From the IMG/VR virus record IMGVR_UViG_3300030118_002232, positions 1-23,818 of that record: a DNA stretch of 23,818 bases; one strand, written 5' to 3'. The stretch is from a virus. A program made the translations under genes and the position numbers. A model generated the notes under the pieces. That model made no database searches. It saw only the letters and a program-made list of their open reading frames with translations, and was not told the origin of the DNA. Positions 6,386 to 12,861 of the stretch are shown here, piece after piece; position 1 is the stretch's first letter; each line of letters starts with the position of its first letter.

Positions 6386-7752
6386 TACACTTCACCAAAT
6401 GGGTTTCTTTCTGTAAAGTCTAAGATGCTGCTATCAGATCGAGTCTCTATCTCATCACCTGAGTTGTAAGCATCATCGTCATCATAGTCGATACTATCTA
6501 GTGCGTACTGAGCAGTACCGAATCCAATATTACTTATGTTTTCTCCAACTGCAAAGTTACCAGATAGATTTCTAGCAAGCAGTGTATTAGTTGCAGTATC
6601 CCAATCAGTTACAAACGCTGTTGTGAGTGATGACTCACCAGTTATAATCTGACCATACTTGAATGTACCACTACCGAATGTATTTGCAGCACCCACTGTT
6701 ATGACAGGTGCAGAGGTATAACCATGACCTGCACTTAGAATATCAATGTGAGTGACCCTATTAGTTGTTGTATTGATACGTGCGGTGAGCACACCAACTT
6801 CTCCACCTGCAGCAGGGTTGCTGACACTTACTAATGGAGGACTGAAGTAACCTGCACCACCAGTAGTTAGAGTGATACCTGTAATTACACCACTTGTACC
6901 AAGACCTGCAACTGCACTTGCACCTACACCCTTACCATCCTCAGGTATGAATTGTATATTTGGTATCTGTGTATAACCTGCACCAGGATTTGTTATCCTT
7001 ATATCAGACACCCTCAATGATGTATTGAGTCTTGATCCTGAGGTAGATGTGATTGCAACTGCAGTCGCTTGAGTTCCACTGTCAGGTGGTTCAATGACAA
7101 TGGTAGGTGCATTGGTATACCCTGCACCACCACTTATCAAATCAATCTTGTATATACCACCATTACCTATGGTTGCTGTTGCTGTTGCCCTTGTTCCCTT
7201 GTCACCTAGTTTCATTGTGACATTGTAACCCTCATCTTCAAAGTCATCATCAATAGCAGTGACACCAGTATCAATAACCTCATCCTCAAACTCGAAGGGT
7301 TCACATGTAAGTTCATATGTGTACCTGTCACGTAACATATAGAAGTTTTCTATATCATTTACATACTTTATCTCAAATATAATATCCCTGAGTGGGAAAT
7401 ACATGAGGTCACCCTCATTAGGTCTTGATTGTGATAGTAGAGGTGCAATACCTTGATCATATCTCTCAATAGATATGACTATCTTCATCTCTGCTGTTGA
7501 CCTTACACCAAACTTTGTCAGTAAATTATATCCAGAATCAAATCCTTCATATGATGTTATGTAACCTTCAATTGGAAATGACTTATCAAACTTTGAACTT
7601 GTTATCTCTCTCATCACATCCTTCTGATTTACAAGGCTGCGTGGCATGTAGATGAACTCAATACCATGTATCTGGATTGTCTCATTAGACAAATCTCTCA
7701 ACAGGTTTTGTTCACCCTTGCTACCTTGTAAGAAGAACGGATTGAGTGCCAT
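6385..7752 (-). CDS. gp14: Neck protein gp14 with an inserted four-repeat glycine-rich domain
   Basis: This is the neck protein that, with gp13, seals the filled head and receives the tail. Residues 1-160 are the gp14 core (NPFFLQGSKGEQNLLRDLSNE, IHGIEFIYMPR, EYKYVND-type strands). The last 40 residues (SIDYDDDD... to DFTERNPFGEV) are the usual acidic tail ending in NPFxE. Between them, about residues 185-365 hold four glycine-rich beta repeats with the signature GxGYxxxPxI/V: GGAGYTNAP at 208, GAGYTQIP at 257, GGAGYFSPP at 298 and AGHGYTSAP at 341, spaced about 43-49 residues. This makes the protein 455 residues against 256 in T4. Similar repeats occur in the gp8 part and the giant protein of this window. 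They may be exposed on the neck, like whisker or decoration domains; that is inference. Start and stop are both in TAATG overlaps. Confidence 0.92.
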   Translation of the reverse strand: MALNPFFLQGSKGEQNLLRDLSNETIQIHGIEFIYMPRSLVNQKDVMREITSSKFDKSFPIEGYITSYEGFDSGYNLLTKFGVRSTAEMKIVISIERYDQGIAPLLSQSRPNEGDLMYFPLRDIIFEIKYVNDIENFYMLRDRYTYELTCEPFEFEDEVIDTGVTAIDDDFEDEGYNVTMKLGDKGTRATATATIGNGGIYKIDLISGGAGYTNAPTIVIEPPDSGTQATAVAITSTSGSRLNTSLRVSDIRITNPGAGYTQIPNIQFIPEDGKGVGASAVAGLGTSGVITGITLTTGGAGYFSPPLVSVSNPAAGGEVGVLTARINTTTNRVTHIDILSAGHGYTSAPVITVGAANTFGSGTFKYGQIITGESSLTTAFVTDWDTATNTLLARNLSGNFAVGENISNIGFGTAQYALDSIDYDDDDAYNSGDEIETRSDSSILDFTERNPFGEV

Positions 7753-7922
7753 TATACTCCTAAATCTTTCAAGAAGTTCAACCTTCTTATTTCTTTATCC
7801 TTTTTATTTCTAGAGGTTTTATCAATGATATCCATACCTTTCATGATACCATCGTAATCTAGATGTTTCATGTCACCAACTGATCTTATAAGTTCTGACA
7901 TGTATTGTTTGTATGTTTTCAT
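7752..7922 (-). CDS. 56-residue protein with a capsid-targeting-like N-terminus
   Basis: This short gene fills the gap between gp13 and gp14. Its ATG (7922-7920) overlaps the gp13 TAA by one base and its TAA (7754-7752) overlaps the gp14 ATG by one base, so it sits in a perfect chain of TAATG junctions. That makes it very likely to be translated. The protein starts MKTYKQYMSELIRSVGDM and ends RRLNFLKDLGV; it is highly charged and probably helical. The first ten residues resemble the capsid-targeting sequence of T4 internal proteins (MKTYxEFIAE), which directs proteins into the prohead and is cut off by the gp21 protease. A role as an internal or scaffold-associated peptide is therefore possible. 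Alternatively it is a small neck accessory protein. I know of no named family for it. Confidence 0.78.
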   Translation of the reverse strand: MKTYKQYMSELIRSVGDMKHLDYDGIMKGMDIIDKTSRNKKDKEIRRLNFLKDLGV

Positions 7923-8773
7923 TATCCTATGAAGTCTAAAGGTGGTAATTCAAACTCGTTTGCCATTTTTGCTTCCAGTGCATCCAACTCTGCCACACCA
8001 TCATCATATAGTTGTCTCCCATTCATCTCCACACCGCCAGGTAATTTGACACCTTGGAACTTGATGAGATTCTGACCCCACTGCTTCTTCAACAATGCAG
8101 TGAAGTATTTCTTGACCCACCTATCATTGTATACCTTGGGGTAATCATTAGGATCTAATACTCGATAACACTCTATGATAAGATAATCATCTTCCTTCAT
8201 GCTACTGTAGTCAGAGTCAATATACAATCTATTCTGTCTTCTGTTGAATCTGATTTGCTTGTCTGGGTGTAATATAAAATCTATATCCTCAAGATATCTT
8301 TTAGTCATTGTATACTGCATCAACTCCATAGAACTGAAGTAGTATATCTCATTCAAGAATAACTGATATGTCAAGTTGAACATATTAGATGCAATAGCAC
8401 GACTATCAACCTTCCAGACTTTCTCTATTCCTATGACTGCATCTGGTATTTGAATATAGTTTTGTGTTTCTTCAAAAGAAAATACAGTTGATCCTATACC
8501 TGTGATATTACCTGTAGCAGTTGTGGTTGTGATACCAAGTGAAGAGTGTGCTCCACTATGTCCACTTGCTTGCACAGTATCTGTAAATTGTTCAGTTATC
8601 TTATGTTTTAGATACATCTTCTCCACACCATCCATGTGACGGTCATGGTAGAAAGTAAAAGTATCATCCAATAGATCTTCTATTTGCTCGTCAGCAACAT
8701 TGATCTCAAGCACAGGAGCTCCGAGTTTTCTCTTCCCGTACTCTGCTAATTCTTGTCTTGTTGAGGGTGCCAT
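7922..8773 (-). CDS. gp13: Neck protein (head completion)
   Basis: This 283-residue protein matches gp13, the neck protein that binds the portal and with gp14 closes the head (T4 gp13 is about 309 residues). Characteristic parts are the start TRQELAEYGKRKLGAPVLEI, then VADEQIEDLLDDTFTFYHDRHMDG. The middle VWKVDS... and LFLNEIYYFSSMELMQYTMTKRYLEDIDF is followed by a beta segment IRFNRRQNRLYIDSDYS and ECYRVLDPNDYPKVYNDRWVKKYFTALLKKQWGQNL near the C-terminus. It lies directly upstream of the 56-residue gene (TAATG) and downstream of the fibre-like gene, separated by eight bases that include a CCTAAATA motif. Conventional in length and content. Confidence 0.95.
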   Translation of the reverse strand: MAPSTRQELAEYGKRKLGAPVLEINVADEQIEDLLDDTFTFYHDRHMDGVEKMYLKHKITEQFTDTVQASGHSGAHSSLGITTTTATGNITGIGSTVFSFEETQNYIQIPDAVIGIEKVWKVDSRAIASNMFNLTYQLFLNEIYYFSSMELMQYTMTKRYLEDIDFILHPDKQIRFNRRQNRLYIDSDYSSMKEDDYLIIECYRVLDPNDYPKVYNDRWVKKYFTALLKKQWGQNLIKFQGVKLPGGVEMNGRQLYDDGVAELDALEAKMANEFELPPLDFIG

Positions 8774-8781
8774 GTTCTTAT

Positions 8782-9897
8782 TTAGGAGCGTCTGATGACA
8801 ATATCTACCTGATCACCTGCAGTTAGACCTGCACCATCAGTGAGTGCAACTGAAGGACTTCCTATTGTAAAGTCCTCTGTCTGATTGAGTATCAGACCGT
8901 TGTGATATACCTGCATATTATTTGCAGAGATGTCAGCATTAGTAGGAGTGAAACTCGTCTGCCCTGCTGTGGCAGTAAATTGGTCATCAGCAGTATCACA
9001 GGTTATTTCTACATGATCACCTGCCTCACACGCTGCTGTCAGGGTCACAGGTGCTGACACACCATAGTCTGTACCGTTTCTTAGTTTGACACCGTTGACA
9101 TATACCTTGAAGTTCTTCTGTGCTGACAGGTTTCCCGTCAATGCAAATAGAGTTTGACCTTCTGTAGCAGTAAAGTATTCTTCATCAAATGTATGACCAA
9201 AATATACAACAGATCTAACTTCATCATTTAGATTTACACCCTCATAAAAAGTTATCGTACTATTAGCGGATGCTATGAAATCTCTAGTTGCTGCACCAGC
9301 ACCAGCTGGTCTCATCTTTAGACCATTCAAGAACACCTGATGACTAAAGGTGCTCGTACCATCATTGTGTGGGTGAGGTGTGCTGAATGCAGTTTGACCT
9401 GCTGTAGCTGTTTGTATACCTGCAGAGATAGTAGTAGAAGATCCTACGGGTGCACTTCCACCACCAGAGAGAGTCTTGAACGAGAGATTTCCAGCACCAT
9501 CCGTAACCATGGCCTGATCTTCTGTCCCGTCGGACGACGGGAAACGGAATCCAGATATGGTTGATATACCAGTTGAAAATATATTTGCTCTTACCGATAC
9601 AAATGTAGATACACCTGTGAAGTTTGCATGATTGAACGTTGCAACATCTGAAACATTCAAATCACCATTGAGATCTGTATCTCCGTCTACTCGTAAACTT
9701 TGTGCAAGGACAGTTTCTGTAGAAAGTCCTACTTCCCTGACAGTTGTTCCGACTCCCACACCATTGACACCTGCAGCAATGAAGACCTTACCGTCTGCGG
9801 TGTTGATTGCAAATTCCCCTAAGTCCAGTGTATTAGGGTAATGTGGTACCTTTCCAGCGACACTAGATCGCTTTATCTTTATCTTTGGAGCTGGCAT
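8782..9897 (-). CDS. Fibre-like virion structural protein with three GQT-F repeats
   Basis: This 371-residue protein starts with a receptor-binding-type N-terminal motif (IKIKRSSVAGKVP, then LGEFAINTADGKVFIA), like the N-terminus of phage tropism determinants and short fibres. A fibre shaft region follows (LNGDLNVSDVATFNHANFTG). The C-terminal half holds three repeats of TAT(A/E)GQTxF followed by VxxNGxxL and DF/DY, at about residues 163, 243 and 308 (for example TATAGQTSF then VYHNGLILN). These probably are beta-sandwich units of a tail or fibre protein. It sits upstream of gp13, where T4 has wac and other fibre-related genes. Expression is probably late, from the CATAAATA box at 9949-9956. 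The start is ATG 9897, although no strong ribosome site is visible. Exact virion location unknown. Confidence 0.8.
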   Translation of the reverse strand: MPAPKIKIKRSSVAGKVPHYPNTLDLGEFAINTADGKVFIAAGVNGVGVGTTVREVGLSTETVLAQSLRVDGDTDLNGDLNVSDVATFNHANFTGVSTFVSVRANIFSTGISTISGFRFPSSDGTEDQAMVTDGAGNLSFKTLSGGGSAPVGSSTTISAGIQTATAGQTAFSTPHPHNDGTSTFSHQVFLNGLKMRPAGAGAATRDFIASANSTITFYEGVNLNDEVRSVVYFGHTFDEEYFTATEGQTLFALTGNLSAQKNFKVYVNGVKLRNGTDYGVSAPVTLTAACEAGDHVEITCDTADDQFTATAGQTSFTPTNADISANNMQVYHNGLILNQTEDFTIGSPSVALTDGAGLTAGDQVDIVIRRS

Positions 9898-9927
9898 TGT
9901 ATAGCTTGTTTGGTATATACCTGATGT

Positions 9928-9943
9928 GACTGTATATACAGTC
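9928..9943. repeat. Perfect 16-bp palindrome in the divergent promoter region
   Basis: GACTGTATATACAGTC is exactly self-complementary. It lies between the fibre gene (minus) and the sulfotransferase-like gene (plus). It overlaps the candidate -35 box of the plus-strand promoter. By T4 late spacing it also begins at the predicted first base of the minus-strand late transcript, where it would form a 6-bp stem with a 4-base loop at the 5' end. It could be an operator, a 5' mRNA stabilising hairpin, or both. Confidence 0.8.
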
Positions 9944-9963
9944 CAGATTATTTATGTTATAAT
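9935..9963 (+). promoter_or_regulatory. Sigma70-like promoter for the plus-strand sulfotransferase block
   Basis: A perfect -10 box TATAAT (9958-9963) is preceded, after a 17-base spacer, by TATACA (9935-9940), four of six matches to TTGACA. It faces the first plus-strand gene and would start transcription near 9970, leaving only about a dozen leader bases with AAGG as ribosome site. A host-type promoter here fits early expression, unlike the late genes around it. Motifs are seen; activity is inferred. Confidence 0.55.
9949..9956 (-). promoter_or_regulatory. T4-like late promoter (CATAAATA) for the fibre gene
   Basis: The minus strand reads CATAAATA, seven of eight matches to TATAAATA. The predicted start is 9943, the first base of the palindrome, giving a leader of about 46 bases to the ATG at 9897. 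It lies inside the spacer of the opposing sigma70-like promoter, so the two promoters should interfere with each other. Confidence 0.55.
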
Positions 9964-9981
9964 TAGATAAAGGTACTGATT

Positions 9982-10695
9982 ATGATGAACAAGACGCTTG
10001 TCGTGCTCACGGGACCTCAAGGTTCGGGCAACCACCTTTGGTCTAAAATTTTCTCACTTCACCAAGACGTTTTTGGTTGGAAGAGTCTCTTAGATAATTA
10101 CTGGGAGGCACACCGTTTTTCAGAGCCCTTTGCGGAATATTGGAGGGATCCATCCACTCTGCATAAATTTGACTGGTCGCTTAGTCAATATTTTTTTACT
10201 TCTATAAGTATCCCACTTGGCATACAAAGTAAAGGGACGAAATGGTGTCCAAACGTCGAGCAGTTTTGCTCCAATGCACAGGACTTGGGTATTGATACCA
10301 GAGTCATAGTCATAGGTAGGGATCAGAACATACTCCATAATCAACAAACTAGAATACGAGAAGAATCCACCACAAGACACTTCCTAGATCAATTACCTAA
10401 ATTCAAAAATCCACAATTCCTTAGTTACGAATTGTTATATTTGTATAAATCAGAATATTTGAAGTCATTAGACATAGGTATACCAATAGCATGGTACGAT
10501 GATAGAGTAAATGAAATACTAGAACAAGATGCGAATGCAAAGTATATCGGATATGTCAAAGAGAATCCTCTTGACGATGGTAATAAGACTGGAGTTCCCT
10601 TTCCATGGAATCCAAACAATCCAGAGTATCGAAAACCAATAACAAAAGAGACGGATCATGCCTACGATGAAGGATCGAATGGGAAATGCTGCTAG
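9982..10695 (+). CDS. Sulfotransferase-like P-loop protein, copy 1
   Basis: This 237-residue protein begins TLVVLTGPQGSGNHLW, a P-loop (GPQGSGNH, residues 11-18) typical of sulfotransferase and kinase folds. A second conserved site, VIVIGRDQN (residues 107-116), occupies the place of the 3'-phosphate motif of PAPS sulfotransferases but reads RDxN rather than RDPxxRxxS. A later LSYELLYLYKSEYLKSLDIGIP fits the helix after it. It is clearly paralogous to the protein at 10845-11462 (shared GPQGSGNHL, VxGWxSLxDxYW, EPFAxYW and RDxN). Because the motif is altered, the donor could be PAPS or another phosphorylated nucleotide. Start ATG 9982, or ATG 9985, follows AAGG. Its 3' end overlaps the small membrane protein gene. 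It is encoded against the direction of the late genes. Confidence 0.75.
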   Translation: MMNKTLVVLTGPQGSGNHLWSKIFSLHQDVFGWKSLLDNYWEAHRFSEPFAEYWRDPSTLHKFDWSLSQYFFTSISIPLGIQSKGTKWCPNVEQFCSNAQDLGIDTRVIVIGRDQNILHNQQTRIREESTTRHFLDQLPKFKNPQFLSYELLYLYKSEYLKSLDIGIPIAWYDDRVNEILEQDANAKYIGYVKENPLDDGNKTGVPFPWNPNNPEYRKPITKETDHAYDEGSNGKCC

Positions 10696-10951
10696 GATTT
10701 GGAAATATGCACTCGGATCATTCTCAGACGACAGAACAAAAGAATATGACAATCACGTACTTGTGGTACGGTCTGTTATATTTTTTACCTACCTCATTAC
10801 TAATTGCTTTATTATTAGCGGAGTAATCCGCCACTGGAATGCCAATGAAAAAACTACTGATTGTGACAGGACCTCAGGGATCTGGGAATCACCTGTTCGC
10901 CAGAATACTATCTCTACACCCCAACGTGGTTGGGTGGGAGAGTCTACATGA
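10679..10951 (+). CDS. Small membrane protein, C-terminus overprinted by the next gene
   Basis: This protein of about 90 residues starts MGNAARIWKYALGSFSDDRTKEYDN, followed by one hydrophobic segment of about 22 residues (VIFFTYLITNCFIISGVI) and RHWN. The start ATG 10679 is chosen because GAAGGA lies four bases before it; ATG 10667 and 10658 have no such site. The layout (short polar N-terminus, a WKYALGSF motif, single transmembrane segment, RHW) resembles a small conserved protein of marine T4-like phages, which as I recall ends soon after RHW; I cannot verify that here. In this copy the frame runs on for about 35 more residues of unremarkable composition across the start of the second sulfotransferase-like gene (113-base overlap). 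It overlaps the first sulfotransferase-like gene by 17 bases. Function unknown; a membrane partner of the flanking enzymes is possible. Confidence 0.62.
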   Translation: MGNAARIWKYALGSFSDDRTKEYDNHVLVVRSVIFFTYLITNCFIISGVIRHWNANEKTTDCDRTSGIWESPVRQNTISTPQRGWVGEST

Positions 10952-11462
10952 TAAGTATTGGGTTCCTAGTGATGAAGAACCATTTGCAAGATACTGGGTA
11001 CATCCAGAAGAACTAGAATTTCCTGAGGGTGATTTCTTCTGTGCTAATGTCAGTGTGCCTTTCTTCTATGATGGTGTCAGACAAGTACCAAAAATAAAAG
11101 AGGTTGCACAGAAAGCGATATCGCTAGGTGTACAACCTATCATTGCAGTTATTGTTAGAGACAGAAATATAAACGAACTACAGCAAGTAAGAGTGGGTGG
11201 TGAGTGCACCATGGACACTGCACTAGAATACTATAAAGATATGGCAGTACACTTCATAGATCACGAAGCATTCTTTCTATACAAAGAAAAGTATGTTGAG
11301 TACCTTGGTCGTATGCTAGAATTTCCAGTCATAAAAGAAGGCATCGACAACTTTATAAGCGTCGATGCCAACCATAAGTATGTCTTTCCCTGCAAGAAGC
11401 ATTGGTTAGACGATGAGATCCGTAAGGGTCGTAAGACCTTTAAACAACGGCTAGAGGAGTAG
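10845..11462 (+). CDS. Sulfotransferase-like P-loop protein, copy 2
   Basis: This protein of about 205 residues starts KKLLIVTGPQGSGNHLFARIL, with the same P-loop as copy 1 at 9982-10695. It also shares VVGWESLHDKYW, EPFARYWVHP and a central IIAVIVRDRNINELQQVR in which RDRN replaces the canonical RDPxxR. It lacks the longer C-terminus of copy 1. The ATG at 10845 is preferred because GGAA lies about five bases upstream; ATG 10839 would add two residues. A tight inverted repeat (GCGGA-GTAA-TCCGC, 10819-10832) lies just before the start, inside the membrane protein gene. Its stop lies 23 bases inside the 3' end of the convergent ferritin-like gene. Tandem duplication of one ancestral gene is the simplest origin. 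The acceptor is unknown. Confidence 0.75.
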   Translation: MKKLLIVTGPQGSGNHLFARILSLHPNVVGWESLHDKYWVPSDEEPFARYWVHPEELEFPEGDFFCANVSVPFFYDGVRQVPKIKEVAQKAISLGVQPIIAVIVRDRNINELQQVRVGGECTMDTALEYYKDMAVHFIDHEAFFLYKEKYVEYLGRMLEFPVIKEGIDNFISVDANHKYVFPCKKHWLDDEIRKGRKTFKQRLEE

Positions 11463-12114
11463 CAGTGTTCTTGTTGCTGATCTCTAGGAGATCTGCTCTC
11501 ATTTTCTCTACAAGTCCAAGTACATGTGCTTGAAGATCTTCTTTACCCTCAACAATTTTGGAGAGTGTACGTCCACCTAAGTTTGAGTGGAATCCTTCAT
11601 CTTTAGCAATAGTTGCATAACGTGAGGAGATAAATCTATCTTCTACACAGTCTGCCATTTCGTTCCATACTGCTTCTGCTCTTCCTTCTGCTACCAATTG
11701 GTATGCAGCAAGTGCAGCTTCATCTTCTGATGCTTCATACTTCTCAAGAAGTGATGCACCTTTTGCCTGAGGTTTTTCTGCCTCTTCAGCAAATGCAGCA
11801 GCAACATCTAGTTCTTCACCAGTGATGTGCTCGATTACTTCCTTTACCATACGGAAGTGCTTTGCTTCGTCCATAGCTTGACGGCTTAGTAGTTCTAAGT
11901 CTTTTACGTCAGTAGAAGGATCTGCGGATGCAACTTGACCAGCGATTGCGTACATGTTCTGAGCTTCGTTGACCATACGTCCACGGAAGTGCTCGACAAG
12001 ATACTCATCAGATGGTTTCGATGCAAAGAAACGACGAACGTTTGAGCGTGATGCTTCAAACAATTCTTTGTTTCCTTCCTTGATCTTCTTGACGAAATCT
12101 GTTCCAGAAAGCAT
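11440..12114 (-). CDS. Ferritin-like di-iron carboxylate protein
   Basis: This 224-residue, nearly all-helical protein has the four-helix di-iron ligand set. Glu50 is in VNEAQNMYA, Glu83 and His86 in MDEAKHFRMV, Glu143 in LVAEGRAEAV (Glu147 is an alternative), and Glu173 and His176 in AKDEGFHSNL. This E, ExxH, E, ExxH pattern is shared by ferritin-like oxidases and hydroxylases such as MiaE, the PaaA/PaaC family and related oxygenases. An alanine- and glutamate-rich linker (about 103-130) joins the two helix pairs. No signal peptide. It could be an oxygen-dependent hydroxylase or an iron or peroxide-handling protein; sequence alone does not decide. It is convergent with the plus-strand block and lies downstream of the methyltransferase gene. 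An ACTAAATA box and an AGG site precede the ATG at 12114. Confidence 0.78.
   Translation of the reverse strand: MLSGTDFVKKIKEGNKELFEASRSNVRRFFASKPSDEYLVEHFRGRMVNEAQNMYAIAGQVASADPSTDVKDLELLSRQAMDEAKHFRMVKEVIEHITGEELDVAAAFAEEAEKPQAKGASLLEKYEASEDEAALAAYQLVAEGRAEAVWNEMADCVEDRFISSRYATIAKDEGFHSNLGGRTLSKIVEGKEDLQAHVLGLVEKMRADLLEISNKNTATPLAVV
11476..11496 (+). terminator. Possible terminator hairpin between convergent units
   Basis: A stem GATCTC-TAG-GAGATC (11479-11493), extended by two GC pairs across one mismatch, starts 14 bases after the stop of the second sulfotransferase-like gene and is followed by CTCATTTTCTCT. It lies inside the coding region of the ferritin-like gene. The U-run is weak, so this is a tentative call. 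Confidence 0.28.
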
Positions 12115-12136
12115 TTGTAATTACCTATCTACAGTG

Positions 12137-12697
12137 TTATTTAGTATATATGAAGAAAAGTCGTTTGTGACCTTGTTTCACTTGCTCAGTTTCAAGACAC
12201 TTGATAGTGTAATTAAAACGTGATGCAATATTATTTATCTTTTTTTCTGTCCATGGAAACCAAGTGATGTCAGTGTCTGACCAGTCATGCGGTATGCCAG
12301 GATTGACTCTGAAGATTGCTTCTTTCCTCCAAAGTCTGTGCAGCACATCAATCTGGTGATCTATAGTTTCTTCGTCACCAAAGTTTATAGATCCCAGACA
12401 AAGTGCAATCTCAGATGTAGGACCTTTGTAGTCCTCTAGTGACACCTTGATATCTGCAGCATCGTTGTATGGATCGATACCGATTAGATTTTTTATTTTA
12501 CCCTTGAACCTGTTGTATCCACACCCTATGTCTATGACACTGGAAGGTGTCTGATCATTGACATAATCGACCAACTGATAGCCAGAATACTGAAGGCATT
12601 CAAAATTTTGGTCTTGCCAGATCCCACTAAAATACTCACTCAGTTTTTTCTTCAAGTTCTCCACCGTCAACTGCCTCTGGCACAGGTCCTGTGACAC
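12137..12697 (-). CDS. Class I SAM-dependent methyltransferase-like protein
   Basis: This protein has up to 186 residues. Motif I, VIDIGCGYNRF (glycine loop around residues 54-64), is followed by LIGIDPYND, the acidic strand-2 end that would bind the ribose of S-adenosylmethionine. A post-I segment IALCLGSINFGDEETIDHQ fits motif IV and a helix. The C-terminal half is short, with no recognisable DNA- or protein-targeting domain. The start is uncertain: GTG 12697 lies 62 bases inside the upstream coiled-coil gene, and internal TTG or GTG codons near 12655-12664 would reduce that overlap while keeping EYFSGIWQDQNFECLQYSG. It lies between the coiled-coil gene and the ferritin-like gene. The target may be a small molecule, a glycan or a protein; I cannot tell. 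Confidence 0.72.
   Translation of the reverse strand: MSQDLCQRQLTVENLKKKLSEYFSGIWQDQNFECLQYSGYQLVDYVNDQTPSSVIDIGCGYNRFKGKIKNLIGIDPYNDAADIKVSLEDYKGPTSEIALCLGSINFGDEETIDHQIDVLHRLWRKEAIFRVNPGIPHDWSDTDITWFPWTEKKINNIASRFNYTIKCLETEQVKQGHKRLFFIYTK
12138..12145 (-). promoter_or_regulatory. Possible late promoter (ACTAAATA) before the ferritin-like gene
   Basis: Six of eight matches to the T4 late octamer, overlapping the methyltransferase stop. T4 spacing predicts a start near 12132 and a leader of about 18 bases containing AGG. Weak evidence alone, but the CTAAATA form recurs at other gene junctions in this window. Confidence 0.3.
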
Positions 12698-12830
12698 CTA
12701 TCTTCTCTTGATAAGACTGAACCTGTTTTTGTAGAGTCAAGATCTTTGCCTCAAAAGCAATGTTCTGAGCAGTCAGAGTGTTGATTCTGTTTTGATATAC
12801 CTGAAGAACTGCGTTTACTTCTTCATTCAT
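12636..12830 (-). CDS. Small coiled-coil protein
   Basis: This 64-residue protein is mostly one helix with heptad-like spacing (NAVLQVYQNRINTLTAQNIAFEAKILTLQKQVQSYQEKI), followed by an acidic tail GGELEEKTE. Proteins of this size and pattern are frequent beside tail fibre genes of marine T4-like phages. I cannot give a family name. The start is ATG 12830. The 3' end overlaps the longest version of the methyltransferase frame. A plausible role is as a small oligomeric fibre-associated or chaperone-like protein, inferred from position only. Confidence 0.65.
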   Translation of the reverse strand: MNEEVNAVLQVYQNRINTLTAQNIAFEAKILTLQKQVQSYQEKIGVTGPVPEAVDGGELEEKTE

Positions 12831-12849
12831 GATGAAAGATTATATAACT

Positions 12850-12857
12850 GATTTATA
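12850..12857 (-). promoter_or_regulatory. Possible late promoter (TATAAATC) before the coiled-coil gene
   Basis: Seven of eight matches to the late octamer in the short gap after the fibre gene. The predicted start (about 12844) leaves only about 14 leader bases before ATG 12830, and no clear ribosome site is visible. Tentative. Confidence 0.35.
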
Positions 12858-12861
12858 TATG

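Noticed and set aside
10120-10752. Minus-strand frames opposite the first sulfotransferase-like gene
   Set aside because: They have no family features or ribosome sites, and the plus-strand gene has clear P-loop and RDxN motifs.
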